This document shows positions 34,021 to 42,023 of a stretch of DNA of 46,357 nucleotides, piece by piece. The first letter of the stretch is position 1; every line of letters starts with the position of its first letter. The translations under genes were made by a program, and so were the position numbers. Source of the stretch: Nitrospira sp. (GTDB lineage: Bacteria > Nitrospirota > Nitrospiria > Nitrospirales > Nitrospiraceae); assembly GCA_013696305.1 (NCBI GenBank), contig JACCYV010000375.1, positions 1 through 46,357 of the forward strand. The letters are read 5' to 3'. The notes under the pieces were generated by a model. It was not told the DNA's origin. It did not search any database and saw only the letters and a list, made by a program, of their open reading frames with translations.

Positions 34021-34425
34021 ATGCTGCCATCGAGCGTCAGCAGCGCCATCCTGCTACAGGCTTTCTCACTGGGCTACCGCCGGGCCATTCTCGGACTCAT
34101 CCTGTCCTTGAGCACGGCCGGCCCCGGTGACCGGGCTGCACAAGCCGCCGAGGCCGCGCCTTCTGTTGCGGAGTCGGAGCTGCAGATCGAGATCACCAAA
34201 ATCGGGCTCGGCAAAGAGGTGGTGATTACCAATGGCCGCAAGGAATGGTTCATGCGCGTCGAAGTGACCCCGGAAAATTCTGTAGTGGTGCGACAGGAAA
34301 AAGAGGGGGAACGCTACCTGCTCGACGAGAGTGAGATGCACGACCGCGCCATGACTCCCGCTGAAGTGGATACGGCGATTACCGACTTTGTGAACAGCGT
34401 CAAAACCAGGCAGAAGGTGAACTAG
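34021..34425 (+). CDS. Exported small protein of unknown function
   Basis: 134 residues from ATG 34021. There is no Shine-Dalgarno. The start lies next to a -10 box and looks leaderless. A basic, hydrophobic N-terminal stretch (YRRAILGLILSLSTAGPG) ending near AAQAAEA suggests a signal peptide of about 44 residues, long for Sec. The mature part is a two-strand plus helix domain (ESELQIEITKIGLGKEVVITNGRKEWFMRVEVTPENSVVV) with a C-terminal helix containing AEVDTAITDFVNS. No family is recognised. The next gene, encoding a DsrE protein, begins 5 bases after its stop, so the two are an operon and their functions may be connected. Confidence 0.65.
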   Translation: MLPSSVSSAILLQAFSLGYRRAILGLILSLSTAGPGDRAAQAAEAAPSVAESELQIEITKIGLGKEVVITNGRKEWFMRVEVTPENSVVVRQEKEGERYLLDESEMHDRAMTPAEVDTAITDFVNSVKTRQKVN

Positions 34426-34430
34426 CCCGC

Positions 34431-34850
34431 ATGTCAGACAAGCCCAAATTCGTCATCTTCGCCCACAGTGCCACATACGACACCCTGCATCAGGTCGCGA
34501 CCCTCGGCCTCACCGCCGCCGCCATGGACAAGGATGTCATTGTAGTGTTGTTGTTTTGGACGATCAAAAAGTTGGCCGAGGGTAAGATCGACCTCATCGA
34601 TTTCCCGCCGGAATACGCCGCCTCCGCAGAGCAAGTCGCCCGTCTTCTGAAGGAAAAGAAGGTCCCCACGATCTCCGAAATGTTTCACGAAGCCCGTCTC
34701 GTCGGACAGTTTCGGCTCATCGCGTGCAGTGCGGGCCTGGAATATATGGGCGTAGAGGCCGGCGCAGTGGAGCGATATGTCGACGAGGTCCTCGGCCTCC
34801 CCTCCATCCTCTCGCTGACCGCGCAGGCGGAGACGAAGCTCTTCATCTAG
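34431..34850 (+). CDS. DsrE/DsrF-like family protein
   Basis: 139 residues, forming a single DsrE-like domain. It begins KFVIFAHSATYDTLHQVATLGLTAAAMDKDVIVVLLFWTIKKL, the strand-helix-strand start of the family, and ends with FRLIACSAGLEYMGVEAGAV. The cysteine in LIACSAG is at the position used for sulfur transfer in DsrE proteins. The family handles protein-bound persulfides or serves structural roles. It follows a small exported protein by 5 bases. The DsrE2/TusA operon at 37568-38366 lies 3 kb away, so two related sulfur-transfer loci are close together. Confidence 0.82.
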   Translation: MSDKPKFVIFAHSATYDTLHQVATLGLTAAAMDKDVIVVLLFWTIKKLAEGKIDLIDFPPEYAASAEQVARLLKEKKVPTISEMFHEARLVGQFRLIACSAGLEYMGVEAGAVERYVDEVLGLPSILSLTAQAETKLFI

Positions 34851-34907
34851 CGACCGTGAGTCCTACCACGTAAGGCGACTGTCCTACGCTAACGCCCTTG
34901 TTGACGC

Positions 34908-35567
34908 CTAACGTGACCTCGTGACACCGACGCGATCGCAATAGTTCACCAGCTTACATTGGCTACAGAATGGTGAGATCGGCTGGCAGATGTTCTGCCC
35001 GTAGGGCACGAGAAGATCGTTGAAGGTGATCCAATATTTGCGGGGGAGTTTTTTTCGGAGCGTCTGTTCGGTTTCGTCAGGATTCTTCGTCTCCACATAG
35101 CCCCAGCGATTGCTGATCCGGTGCACGTGGATGTCGACGCAAATCCCCGGCTTCCCATAACCAACCGTCACCACCAGATTCGCCGTCTTTCGTCCCACGC
35201 CAGGCAACGTCAGTAACTCGTCGATCCGGTCCGGCACCAGACCGTCAGATCGTTCGAGGAGTCGGGAACAGATCTGCTGAATCTGTTTCGCTTTGGTCCG
35301 GTAAAAACCGACGGGGTAAATGGCTTGTTCGATGGCCGAGGTCGTCAATTTTTGCATCGTGGACGCGGTCCCGGCCAAGGCAAACAGTCGCACGCCGGCT
35401 TCGGCAGTGGTTTTGTCTTTGGTCCGTAAGCTCAAGAGGCAGGAAATCAAGACGAGGAAAGGATCACGACCGGACTGTCGGGCTACGACACCGACAATCG
35501 GCTCAGGCCAGCGAGCAATCTCTCGCTTGACCGTTCTGATGACGGCGTGGATGTCTCGCGCCTGCAT
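34908..35567 (-). CDS. nth: Endonuclease III (DNA glycosylase/AP lyase)
   Basis: 219 residues from ATG 35567 (MQARDIHAVIRTVKREI). The open frame upstream reaches into rpsU and is rejected. The enzyme removes oxidised pyrimidines from DNA. The helix-hairpin-helix LPGVGRKTANLVV contains the catalytic lysine (GRKTA), and VDIHVHRISNRWG contains the catalytic aspartate. A C-x6-C-x2-C-x5-C cluster motif (CQPISPFCSQCKLVNYC) at the C-terminus binds [4Fe-4S]. It lies 71 bases after rpsU on the same strand and faces the DsrE gene. Confidence 0.93.
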   Translation of the reverse strand: MQARDIHAVIRTVKREIARWPEPIVGVVARQSGRDPFLVLISCLLSLRTKDKTTAEAGVRLFALAGTASTMQKLTTSAIEQAIYPVGFYRTKAKQIQQICSRLLERSDGLVPDRIDELLTLPGVGRKTANLVVTVGYGKPGICVDIHVHRISNRWGYVETKNPDETEQTLRKKLPRKYWITFNDLLVPYGQNICQPISPFCSQCKLVNYCDRVGVTRSR

Positions 35568-35638
35568 GGGTCTGCCGGGAAAGGGAAGGGAACAGGGGAT
35601 GATCGAAATGGTCGGCGGAGGGAAGGGAAGCCTGACGA

Positions 35639-35833
35639 CTAATCGGACCGTCTCTTCGCGAGCCACTTCTGCCGGCGGCGTTGCGCCTCTCGCTCTTTCG
35701 CCTTTTTACGGACACTCGGCTTTTCGTAATACCGGCGACGCTTCAGTTCGCGGAACAACCCTTCGCCCGCCAATTTCTTCTTGGCGACCTTCAGGGCTTT
35801 TTCGACGTTGTTGTTGAAGACCTTAATTTCCAT
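35639..35833 (-). CDS. rpsU: 30S ribosomal protein S21 (bS21)
   Basis: 64 residues, very basic. The sequence MEIKVFNNNVEKALKVAKKK and the FRELKRRRYYEKPSVRKK block are characteristic of S21, which helps mRNA binding at the start of translation. AAGGT precedes the ATG. The gene is placed after the formiminotransferase-cyclodeaminase (23 bases) and before nth, an unusual surrounding for rpsU, which is often next to dnaG or yqeY. It may be expressed mainly from a promoter inside the upstream gene, but none was identified. Confidence 0.93.
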   Translation of the reverse strand: MEIKVFNNNVEKALKVAKKKLAGEGLFRELKRRRYYEKPSVRKKAKEREAQRRRQKWLAKRRSD

Positions 35834-35856
35834 CGTCAGCTACCTTCGACCCTCTT

Positions 35857-37455
35857 TCACCGAAGTTTCAGAATATTCAACATTTTTTGCGGCCACGAAT
35901 CGAAGGGCGGAGTGTAGCATAGCGATTTTGCATCCACAAGCATTTGTTCTGCAGCCGAGAAGCGATCACGAATCGCTGCAATAAGCTGCTGATTTGGCTG
36001 ACCTTTCATGTTCTCCTCGACCATTCCAAGGCATCCCTCGATCACCGCGTCTCCGAGACGTATCGCGATGTTGAGATCCGGATAGACCTGTGGTTTCGCA
36101 GACGCCAGAAGTCCCCGGAGAAGCGGAATCATTTCGCAGGAGAGCTTCACAATCTCCAGCGGCGTTTCTGCCGCCGCCAATAAACTCGATGAGAGTTGGA
36201 GCGCGTGCTCCGGGTGATTGAGCGGGAGCTTGTTCGCTTGAAGCACCTGCGCATACACCTCGCGGTCGATCTTCACCAATTCATGGAGACGCGTTCGTAT
36301 CTCGGATAGACGCGTTTCGACCGCTCGCGATTGATTCCGGTTGGCCACCATGACACCCAGGGAGGCCGCGAACGCCGACGAGAGGGCACCCACACTTCCG
36401 CCTGTCAGGCCCTGGATCTCTGCCGCCATCCCATCGACCGCCCCGGTCTTCGCCGGTGGCGCCGGTTTCTCCTTGGACAATTGCGACACCGAGAGCCGTC
36501 CGAACGCCTCTCGCGACTCGGCGCTGTCCAATCGCGATTCGAGGACCTGCCGGTCGTCAAATCGGTCCAGGCGAAGCGCCTGTTGAGCCGTCGCAATGAG
36601 CGCGGGCTCCGGAACCAACCCGATGATCTCTGTCCCAGCCACGTCCACTCCACGTGCCTCTGCCTCCCGCTGCACTGCGGCAAAGACGACATGCAGCGGC
36701 GTCTCCTCGTGGTTCGTGAGGTTCATCGACACTTGCACAAGGCCCAGACTTTTTAGTTCAACTCCGATCGCTTTGACGAATGGGAGGCCCCCGTTCGACT
36801 GTCGAACGACCTTAGCAATATCGGTGGCAATCGACAGATCGCCGCTCTGCAGATTCACGTTAAAGGCGATGAGCGACCACCGCGCTCCCACGACCGTGGC
36901 CCCGGCCGTCTGGTGCAGGTGCTTCGGGCCGAAGTCCGGCGCCCAGGCCGGATCAGTTTCCATCCTCGCCGCCAGCCCTTTCACTCCGCCCTTTCGAATC
37001 CACTCGAGGTTTTTCCGCTCGGGCCTGGAGAACGCCTGCTCGTACAGAAACACCGGGATCTTCAATTCGTTGCCGATACGCTGGCCGACCATCCGCGCCA
37101 GCTGCACACAATCCTGCATGCTGATGCCGCGGATCGGCACGAACGGCATCACATCCGTCGCGCCCACGCGCGGATGTTCGCCATGGTGGCTGCGCAGGTC
37201 GATCAACTCGGACGCCACCCGCGCCATCTGGAATGCTACTTCGGCCACGGCATAGGGGCGGCCGGCAAACGTCACGACCGCGCGATGGTGATCCGGGTCC
37301 ATCGTCTCATCCAGCAAGGCCACACCAGGCACCGAATGGACGACGTCGACCACAGCCTGGACGATGTCGGGATTCCGGCCCTCACTGAAGTTCGGCACAC
37401 ATTCGACGACTTGATTCACCGCATTCCCCGTTTCATGCCCACTCGTATTCAACAT
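35857..37455 (-). CDS. ftcD: Formiminotransferase-cyclodeaminase (bifunctional)
   Basis: 532 residues from ATG 37455, with GGGAG upstream. The open frame up to 37509 runs into a terminator and is rejected. Residues 1-310 are the glutamate formimidoyltransferase: VVECVPNFSEGRNPDIVQAVVD and the DPDHHRAVVTFAG segment with His56-57. Residues about 340-532 are the cyclodeaminase, with its Gly-rich start LTGGSVGALSSAFAASLGVMVANRN. The protein moves the formimino group of formiminoglutamate to tetrahydrofolate and releases ammonia, giving 5,10-methenyl-THF. No other histidine-degradation gene is in the window, so a one-carbon role independent of histidine use is possible. The fused form is typical of animals but also occurs in bacteria. 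Confidence 0.88.
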   Translation of the reverse strand: MLNTSGHETGNAVNQVVECVPNFSEGRNPDIVQAVVDVVHSVPGVALLDETMDPDHHRAVVTFAGRPYAVAEVAFQMARVASELIDLRSHHGEHPRVGATDVMPFVPIRGISMQDCVQLARMVGQRIGNELKIPVFLYEQAFSRPERKNLEWIRKGGVKGLAARMETDPAWAPDFGPKHLHQTAGATVVGARWSLIAFNVNLQSGDLSIATDIAKVVRQSNGGLPFVKAIGVELKSLGLVQVSMNLTNHEETPLHVVFAAVQREAEARGVDVAGTEIIGLVPEPALIATAQQALRLDRFDDRQVLESRLDSAESREAFGRLSVSQLSKEKPAPPAKTGAVDGMAAEIQGLTGGSVGALSSAFAASLGVMVANRNQSRAVETRLSEIRTRLHELVKIDREVYAQVLQANKLPLNHPEHALQLSSSLLAAAETPLEIVKLSCEMIPLLRGLLASAKPQVYPDLNIAIRLGDAVIEGCLGMVEENMKGQPNQQLIAAIRDRFSAAEQMLVDAKSLCYTPPFDSWPQKMLNILKLR

Positions 37456-37485
37456 GCCCCACTCCCGAGGGTGCCTGAGGCAAGG

Positions 37486-37522
37486 AAAAAGCCGGAGGCT
37501 GATGATCATGCCCTCCGGCTTT
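37486..37522 (-). terminator. Strong intrinsic terminator after the dsrE2-tusA operon
   Basis: On the minus strand AAAGCCGGAGG pairs with CCTCCGGCTTT (11 bp) around a 13-base loop, followed by TTTTTCC. It begins 46 bases after the tusA stop. It ends only about 31 bases before the ftcD ATG, so ftcD has little room for a promoter of its own. Confidence 0.88.
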
Positions 37523-37567
37523 GCCTAACATGACAGCCTCGCGCCTGTGCGCGCCTGCCGCCGAGTG

Positions 37568-37813
37568 CTACTTCGTTTTTTTGACAAAGGCCTTGTAGAT
37601 CCGTTTGGAAGAACTCTGCTCCTCTTCCATGCCCACCATTTCGTGGCCAGTGGTCTGACACCAGGCCGGCATGTCCTTCTTGATGCCTTCGTCGTCCGAT
37701 ACGACTTCCAGCACCTGGCCGGTTGTGAGTTCCTTAATTTTCTTCGAGGTCAAAATAATCGGCATCGGACAGAAGTACCCAAGCGTATCGAGCTTCACAT
37801 CAGCCTGCATCAT
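37568..37813 (-). CDS. tusA: TusA-family sulfur-carrier protein
   Basis: 81 residues, the usual TusA length. The family motif C-P-x-P occurs in YFCPMPIILTSKKIKELTTG (Cys15), the cysteine that carries the persulfide. A second cysteine lies in MPAWCQTTGHEMVG, with the C-terminal KRIYKAFVKK strand. TusA passes sulfur for tRNA thiolation and molybdenum cofactor or, in sulfur oxidisers, to and from Dsr proteins. It is encoded 22 bases after the dsrE2 gene and followed by a strong terminator. The GGGGGG run ahead of the double ATG is a workable ribosome site. Confidence 0.9.
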   Translation of the reverse strand: MMQADVKLDTLGYFCPMPIILTSKKIKELTTGQVLEVVSDDEGIKKDMPAWCQTTGHEMVGMEEEQSSSKRIYKAFVKKTK

Positions 37814-37835
37814 GGATGCCCCCCAAACCGATTAC

Positions 37836-38366
37836 TTATATGAACAGATTGACGCTGCCTCGCTTGGCTTCGGCCAAGTACGTCGTCACACCCGCAAACT
37901 GGTCGATCCCGTCGATCAGCGTATCCTTTGTAATACCCATCATGCCCATCGTCGTCGTGCAGGCGATGAAATGAACGCCGAGGTCCAGCGCCATCTCCAT
38001 CAATTCCGGCACACCCGGCATGCGATTCTGTTTCATCACCACCTGCATCATCTTCGTGCCCAGTCCCCAGAAGTGAAAGCGGGACAGCGGCAGCGTATCC
38101 GCTCCGCCTTTGTTGAGGAGGCCGAACATGCGGCGCAGCCAGTCCGTGGCCGAACTGCGCGCGCCTTTCTTCCGAATCGTGTTCAATCCCCAGAATGTGA
38201 AAAACACCGTCACCTGCATGCCCATGGCAGCGGCCCCGGTGGCAATGATGAAGGCGGCCATGGCCTTATCCAAATCACCACTCAAAAGGACGATCGTGAC
38301 ACGATCAGATTTCGACTCGCGCAGCTCCGCTAGAGCAGTCGTCGGTTCGATTTGTGCGGTGATCAT
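37836..38366 (-). CDS. DsrE2-like sulfur-transfer protein
   Basis: 176 residues. It begins with a strand and the segment DRVTIVLLSGDLDKAMAAFIIATGAAAMGMQVTVFFTFWGLNTIRKK, which is typical of DsrE2/DrsE_2 proteins (distinct from DsrE). The near-C-terminal LGVHFIACTTTMGMMGI contains the cysteine expected to accept sulfur. Proteins of this type are usually encoded with TusA and a rhodanese and are membrane-associated or soluble sulfur relays. Here the order is dsrE2-tusA, without a rhodanese. A consensus promoter lies upstream, with an operator-like palindrome on its -35 box. Confidence 0.88.
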   Translation of the reverse strand: MITAQIEPTTALAELRESKSDRVTIVLLSGDLDKAMAAFIIATGAAAMGMQVTVFFTFWGLNTIRKKGARSSATDWLRRMFGLLNKGGADTLPLSRFHFWGLGTKMMQVVMKQNRMPGVPELMEMALDLGVHFIACTTTMGMMGITKDTLIDGIDQFAGVTTYLAEAKRGSVNLFI

Positions 38367-38418
38367 TGATTGCCTCGCATCTCAAAATACGAATGTCGCG
38401 CATGAAGCATCCAAAGAA

Positions 38419-38448
38419 ACTATAGTCTCCGCTTCTTTTTCTTGTCAA
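38419..38448 (-). promoter_or_regulatory. Strong promoter of the dsrE2-tusA operon
   Basis: On the minus strand TTGACA (38448-38443, perfect consensus), 18 bases and TATAGT (38424-38419) form the best promoter in the window. The start near 38412 leaves a leader of about 46 bases before dsrE2. Confidence 0.8.
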
Positions 38449-38452
38449 GAAA
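38438..38452. promoter_or_regulatory. Perfect 15-bp palindrome over the dsrE2 promoter -35 box
   Basis: TTTCTTG-T-CAAGAAA is a perfect dyad (7+1+7) that covers the -35 box. A dimeric regulator binding it would compete with RNA polymerase, so it is a good operator candidate. It also lies 72 bases ahead of the divergent Rieske oxygenase promoter. Confidence 0.55.
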
Positions 38453-38523
38453 CAGAAGGGCCACCATCAGGTGCTTCGAGCCGTAACCCGCCCCGGCGGC
38501 CTCCGCGCCGCGCCGTCGCTTGC

Positions 38524-38552
38524 TTGACCTGCTCAAGGCCCGCCGTTATAGT
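38524..38552 (+). promoter_or_regulatory. Promoter of the Rieske oxygenase gene
   Basis: TTGACC (38524-38529), a 17-base spacer and TATAGT (38547-38552) give a good sigma-70 promoter (5/6 each). The start near 38559 leaves a leader of about 50 bases. Confidence 0.7.
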
Positions 38553-38608
38553 TTCCTTGTGACCCTAACATCCCGTTCTTCGACGCATCCTTCGTAAACT
38601 CCTCATCT

Positions 38609-39697
38609 ATGAACACCGACCTCATCACCGAACTCAAGCCTGCGAAGAGCGCCCCGCTGCTGGGATTCTGGTATCCCGTCATCACGAGCGCATCGCTGGC
38701 GATCGGCCAAATGCAATCGCAGGTGATGCTGGGACTGCCGATTCTCGTGTGTCGCGATCGCCGGCGACAAGTGTCGGCCATGCGCAATATCTGCCCCCAT
38801 CGCGGCATGCCGCTGTCGTTCGGACATTTCGACGGCGATCGTGTCGAGTGCGCCTACCATGGCTGGCAATTCGATACAGGCGGCCGTTGTCGCCACATCC
38901 CTGCGCTGATCGAAGGCTCTCCGCTCCAGCCCGACAAGATCGGCATTACCTCGTATCCCTGTCAGGATCGGGACGGCTACGTCTGGGTGTTTCTCCCCGA
39001 CCCGCATCAACCGGCTCAGCCTGTTCCGGAGATCCCGCGTCTCCCACTACCCTCCGAGCCTTATCGCATGATCCACATCTCGAATACGTTGGACTGCGCC
39101 ATCGACGACGGCATCGTCGGCCTCATGGATCCGGCCCACGGTCCCTTCGTCCATCAAAGTTCCTGGTGGCGCTCAAAGGCCAGCATGCACGACAAGGTTA
39201 AAACCTTTGAGCCGATCCCGAACGGGTTTCGCATGGTCCCCCACGCGCCTTCCAAAAACAGCGGGCCCTACAAGCTGCTGAATCTCTTTTACGGTGGTCC
39301 ACTCACGACCACCATCGATTTCGTGCTTCCCAACCAACGCTTCGAGTTCGTCCAGTGCGGCTCGATGTTCGTCTCCACGCGCGTGACCGTCACCCCGATC
39401 AGCGAACAACAATGCCGGATCGATTTTTGCGCCGCGTGGAATGCGCTGCGGTGGTTGCCGTTCTCCAAGACGTTGTTCCGGTACTTCGGCAATATATTTA
39501 TGAAACAGGACAAGCAAGCAATGGAGCGACAGGCCATGGGCTTGCGCTATAAACCGCCTCTCATGCTGATCGATGACGCCGATACGCCGATCAAGTGGTA
39601 TTACAAACTCAAAGCCGGCCATCTAGCCTCCGTTCAAAGCGGACAGCCATTGGACCATCCCCTCAAGGGCCCCGTCACGCTTCGTTGGCGGAGTTAA
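38609..39697 (+). CDS. Rieske non-heme iron oxygenase, alpha-subunit type
   Basis: 362 residues. The N-terminal Rieske domain has CPHRGMPL (Cys62, His64) and CAYHGWQFD (Cys81, His84). The C-terminal part carries the mononuclear iron site in LMDPAHGPFVHQ (Asp174, His177, His182), the D-x2-H-x4-H pattern of ring-hydroxylating oxygenases. There is no transmembrane segment or signal. The substrate cannot be told from the sequence. The closest general group is the single-subunit oxygenases and demethylases acting on sterol-like, pheophorbide-like or hopanoid-like compounds. It is divergent from dsrE2-tusA. The Rieske ferredoxin at 12619-12936 is a possible but unproven electron donor. Confidence 0.87.
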   Translation: MNTDLITELKPAKSAPLLGFWYPVITSASLAIGQMQSQVMLGLPILVCRDRRRQVSAMRNICPHRGMPLSFGHFDGDRVECAYHGWQFDTGGRCRHIPALIEGSPLQPDKIGITSYPCQDRDGYVWVFLPDPHQPAQPVPEIPRLPLPSEPYRMIHISNTLDCAIDDGIVGLMDPAHGPFVHQSSWWRSKASMHDKVKTFEPIPNGFRMVPHAPSKNSGPYKLLNLFYGGPLTTTIDFVLPNQRFEFVQCGSMFVSTRVTVTPISEQQCRIDFCAAWNALRWLPFSKTLFRYFGNIFMKQDKQAMERQAMGLRYKPPLMLIDDADTPIKWYYKLKAGHLASVQSGQPLDHPLKGPVTLRWRS

Positions 39698-39709
39698 CTG
39701 GCTATTGCC

Positions 39710-41734
39710 TCAGCTGACCTGCCGGCTGGTACCGTTATGTGGCTCATTCAGAAGAGCCATCGCCCGTCGAATCTGATCGCGAGACCCGAGGAGTGTGAGC
39801 ACGTCGCCCGCTTGCAGGCGCACGGTTTCAGACGGATTCGACTGGGTGACCTGGCTGCGGGTCCACGCGATCACAGAGGCGCCGGTTCGCGGGCGGATCG
39901 AGAGTTCTGCCAGCGACTTTCTCACCGCCGGAGCATCCTCGTCGATGCGGCAGGTTTCCACCTCCACATCGGTCAACGTGCCTCCGCGAAGATGGTGGGC
40001 CAATTCCGGCATCTCGCTACGACGCAACAGGGCATACCCCTCCCGGCGAATTTGTTCGGCCTTCTGCGCCACGAATTCCTGCGGCAAACTGTAGGTTCGC
40101 AGCACCAGCGCGAATATTTCAATCGACGTCTCGAACTCCTCCGGCACCACGTCGTCCGCACCCAATTGGTGCAGCTCTTCCAACTCTCGCAAATAACGCG
40201 TCCGCACCACGATGTGCAGTTTCGGGTTCAATCCTTTCGCGACCTTCACTGTCCTGCGTGTCGTGAAGGGATCGGAGAGCGCCACCACCAGCACTTTCGC
40301 ATCGTCGATTCTCATGTGCCGAAGCACATTGGCATTCGAGCCATCGCCATAGTATATGGGCACGCCATGACGAGACTCGCGGCGCACCGTGTCGCCATCC
40401 AGATCGAGGGCCACATGGGGGATCTCGGTTTCGCTCAGGACGCGGGCGAGATTTCGACCGTTGAGCCCATACCCCACGATAATCACATGGTCCTTAATAC
40501 GGATCTGCTGCCCCTCCAGCTGCGCCACATGCGCGACCGTGCGGGTCGGCAACCAGTGCCGCGCCCGTTGCATGGCCTCGACCCGTCTCCCCAGGTGAGG
40601 CGACCACTGCATCAAGAAGGGTGTCACGACCATCGTCAAGACCGACATCGCCAAAAATAACTGGTACAGGTCTCCCGTCAACAGCCCCGCGTCCTTCCCT
40701 TGCTGCGCCAGGATAAAACTGAACTCACCCACCTGCGCCAGCGCCACCCCGACGAGGACCGCCGACCTCGGCGGGGCCCCTGCCGCGATCATCGCCCCGG
40801 CCCCGGCCACCAACTTTCCCACAATCACCGCCAGCAACATCCCCAGCACAATGAAGGGATGTTCCATCACCACGCGCGGGTCCATCAAGACGCCGATCGA
40901 TACAAAAAACAAGCTATTGAAACTATCACGGAACGGCAGCACCTCCGCAAGCGCCTGGTGGCTATACTCCGATTCAGAAATGACCAAACCGGCGATAAAT
41001 GCGCCAAGGGCCAGCGACAGCCCACCCAGCGAGGTCAGCCAGGCAATGCCGAGGCAGAGCACGATGATCGAGAGCAGAAAGAGCTCCCGGCTGCGGCTCC
41101 GGACGATGTGACGTAACAACCGCGGCACGAGATACCAGGCCGCCGCGACAATCAACCCGACGACGACCGCCGCCTTGACCAATGTCATCAGGACCGTGCC
41201 CATCGCGCTTCCACTCGGGGTGGCAAGAATCGGCGTGACGAGCATCATGGGCACGACAGCAAGGTCCTGGAAAATGAGAATCGCAACCGTGGCGCGGCCA
41301 TGAAACGAGTCGCTCTCGCCTTGTCCGGAAAGAGCCTTCAGAACGATGGCCGTACTACTTAAGGAGAGAAGAAAGCCCCAGAAGATCCCCTGTTGATACG
41401 ACAATCCCACCGCGAGAGCCCCCAGCATCGCTAGAATAAGCACTCCCCCGGTCTGCACGGGAGCGGCCACCATGAGAATGCGGCGGGCAGCGGCAAAGTG
41501 CGCAGACGAAAATTCCATCCCGATCGTGAAAAGAAGGAGCACAATCCCGATCTCAGCCAGCACCTGCACCTGGGACACATCCGGAATCAGGTGGAGCCCA
41601 TGCGGACCGATCAAGGCGCCCGCCACGAGAAAACCGGCGATCGACGGCAAGCGAAACTGGTGAAACACGAAGACCACAGCAGTAGACACTGCATAGATCA
41701 CCAGGAGATCGCCAAGAACTGCGTAGTCACTCAT
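39710..41734 (-). CDS. Kef-type monovalent cation/proton antiporter (CPA2)
   Basis: 674 residues from ATG 41734 (MSDYAVLGDLLVIYAVSTAVV). Residues 1-385 contain about twelve transmembrane helices of the Na+/H+ exchanger fold, including the unwound-helix region AGFLVAGALIGPHGLHL and GLSLALGAFIAGLVISES. A cytosolic TrkA-N domain begins with HVIIVGYGLNGRNLARVL near residue 415 and binds NAD(H) or nucleotide. A TrkA-C domain follows (about residues 590-660, ASVIAWTRSQVTQSNPSETVRLQAGDVLTLLG). Such proteins export K+ or Na+ in exchange for protons. The stop lies 12 bases from the oxygenase stop on the other strand. Confidence 0.92.
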   Translation of the reverse strand: MSDYAVLGDLLVIYAVSTAVVFVFHQFRLPSIAGFLVAGALIGPHGLHLIPDVSQVQVLAEIGIVLLLFTIGMEFSSAHFAAARRILMVAAPVQTGGVLILAMLGALAVGLSYQQGIFWGFLLSLSSTAIVLKALSGQGESDSFHGRATVAILIFQDLAVVPMMLVTPILATPSGSAMGTVLMTLVKAAVVVGLIVAAAWYLVPRLLRHIVRSRSRELFLLSIIVLCLGIAWLTSLGGLSLALGAFIAGLVISESEYSHQALAEVLPFRDSFNSLFFVSIGVLMDPRVVMEHPFIVLGMLLAVIVGKLVAGAGAMIAAGAPPRSAVLVGVALAQVGEFSFILAQQGKDAGLLTGDLYQLFLAMSVLTMVVTPFLMQWSPHLGRRVEAMQRARHWLPTRTVAHVAQLEGQQIRIKDHVIIVGYGLNGRNLARVLSETEIPHVALDLDGDTVRRESRHGVPIYYGDGSNANVLRHMRIDDAKVLVVALSDPFTTRRTVKVAKGLNPKLHIVVRTRYLRELEELHQLGADDVVPEEFETSIEIFALVLRTYSLPQEFVAQKAEQIRREGYALLRRSEMPELAHHLRGGTLTDVEVETCRIDEDAPAVRKSLAELSIRPRTGASVIAWTRSQVTQSNPSETVRLQAGDVLTLLGSRDQIRRAMALLNEPHNGTSRQVS

Positions 41735-41760
41735 CGTGTAAGGGGCCGGAGGGTGGTTTG

Positions 41761-41782
41761 GATCACGTACCGGTGCGTGATC
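41761..41782. repeat. Inverted repeat upstream of the Kef antiporter
   Basis: GATCACG (41761-41767) and CGTGATC (41776-41782) flank an 8-base centre that contains ACCGGT. It lies 27 bases upstream of the antiporter start codon and could be an operator or leader hairpin. Confidence 0.4.
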
Positions 41783-42023
41783 GTCCCGCAGCATAACGTA
41801 GGGCTCTCAGCCGAACAAGCAGGTACGCATGCTGGAAGCGTCGCGCGCGGGTACAAGGTGCGCAGGAACTCAGAGCAGGGGACTACAAGAGGAACTTCCC
41901 TCGGCATGACCGAACAGGCTGGCTCGACTGCGCGACACACTTCATCTCAGCCGACCGATGCGCACCTCAGTCTCAAGCCTGGACAAAGTCCCTCCTGCTG
42001 ACCTCGCACGCCGATTATTGTAG

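Noticed and set aside
37456-37509. A start for ftcD at 37509
   Set aside because: It overlaps the intrinsic terminator of tusA. The ATG at 37455 has a ribosome site and fits the family.
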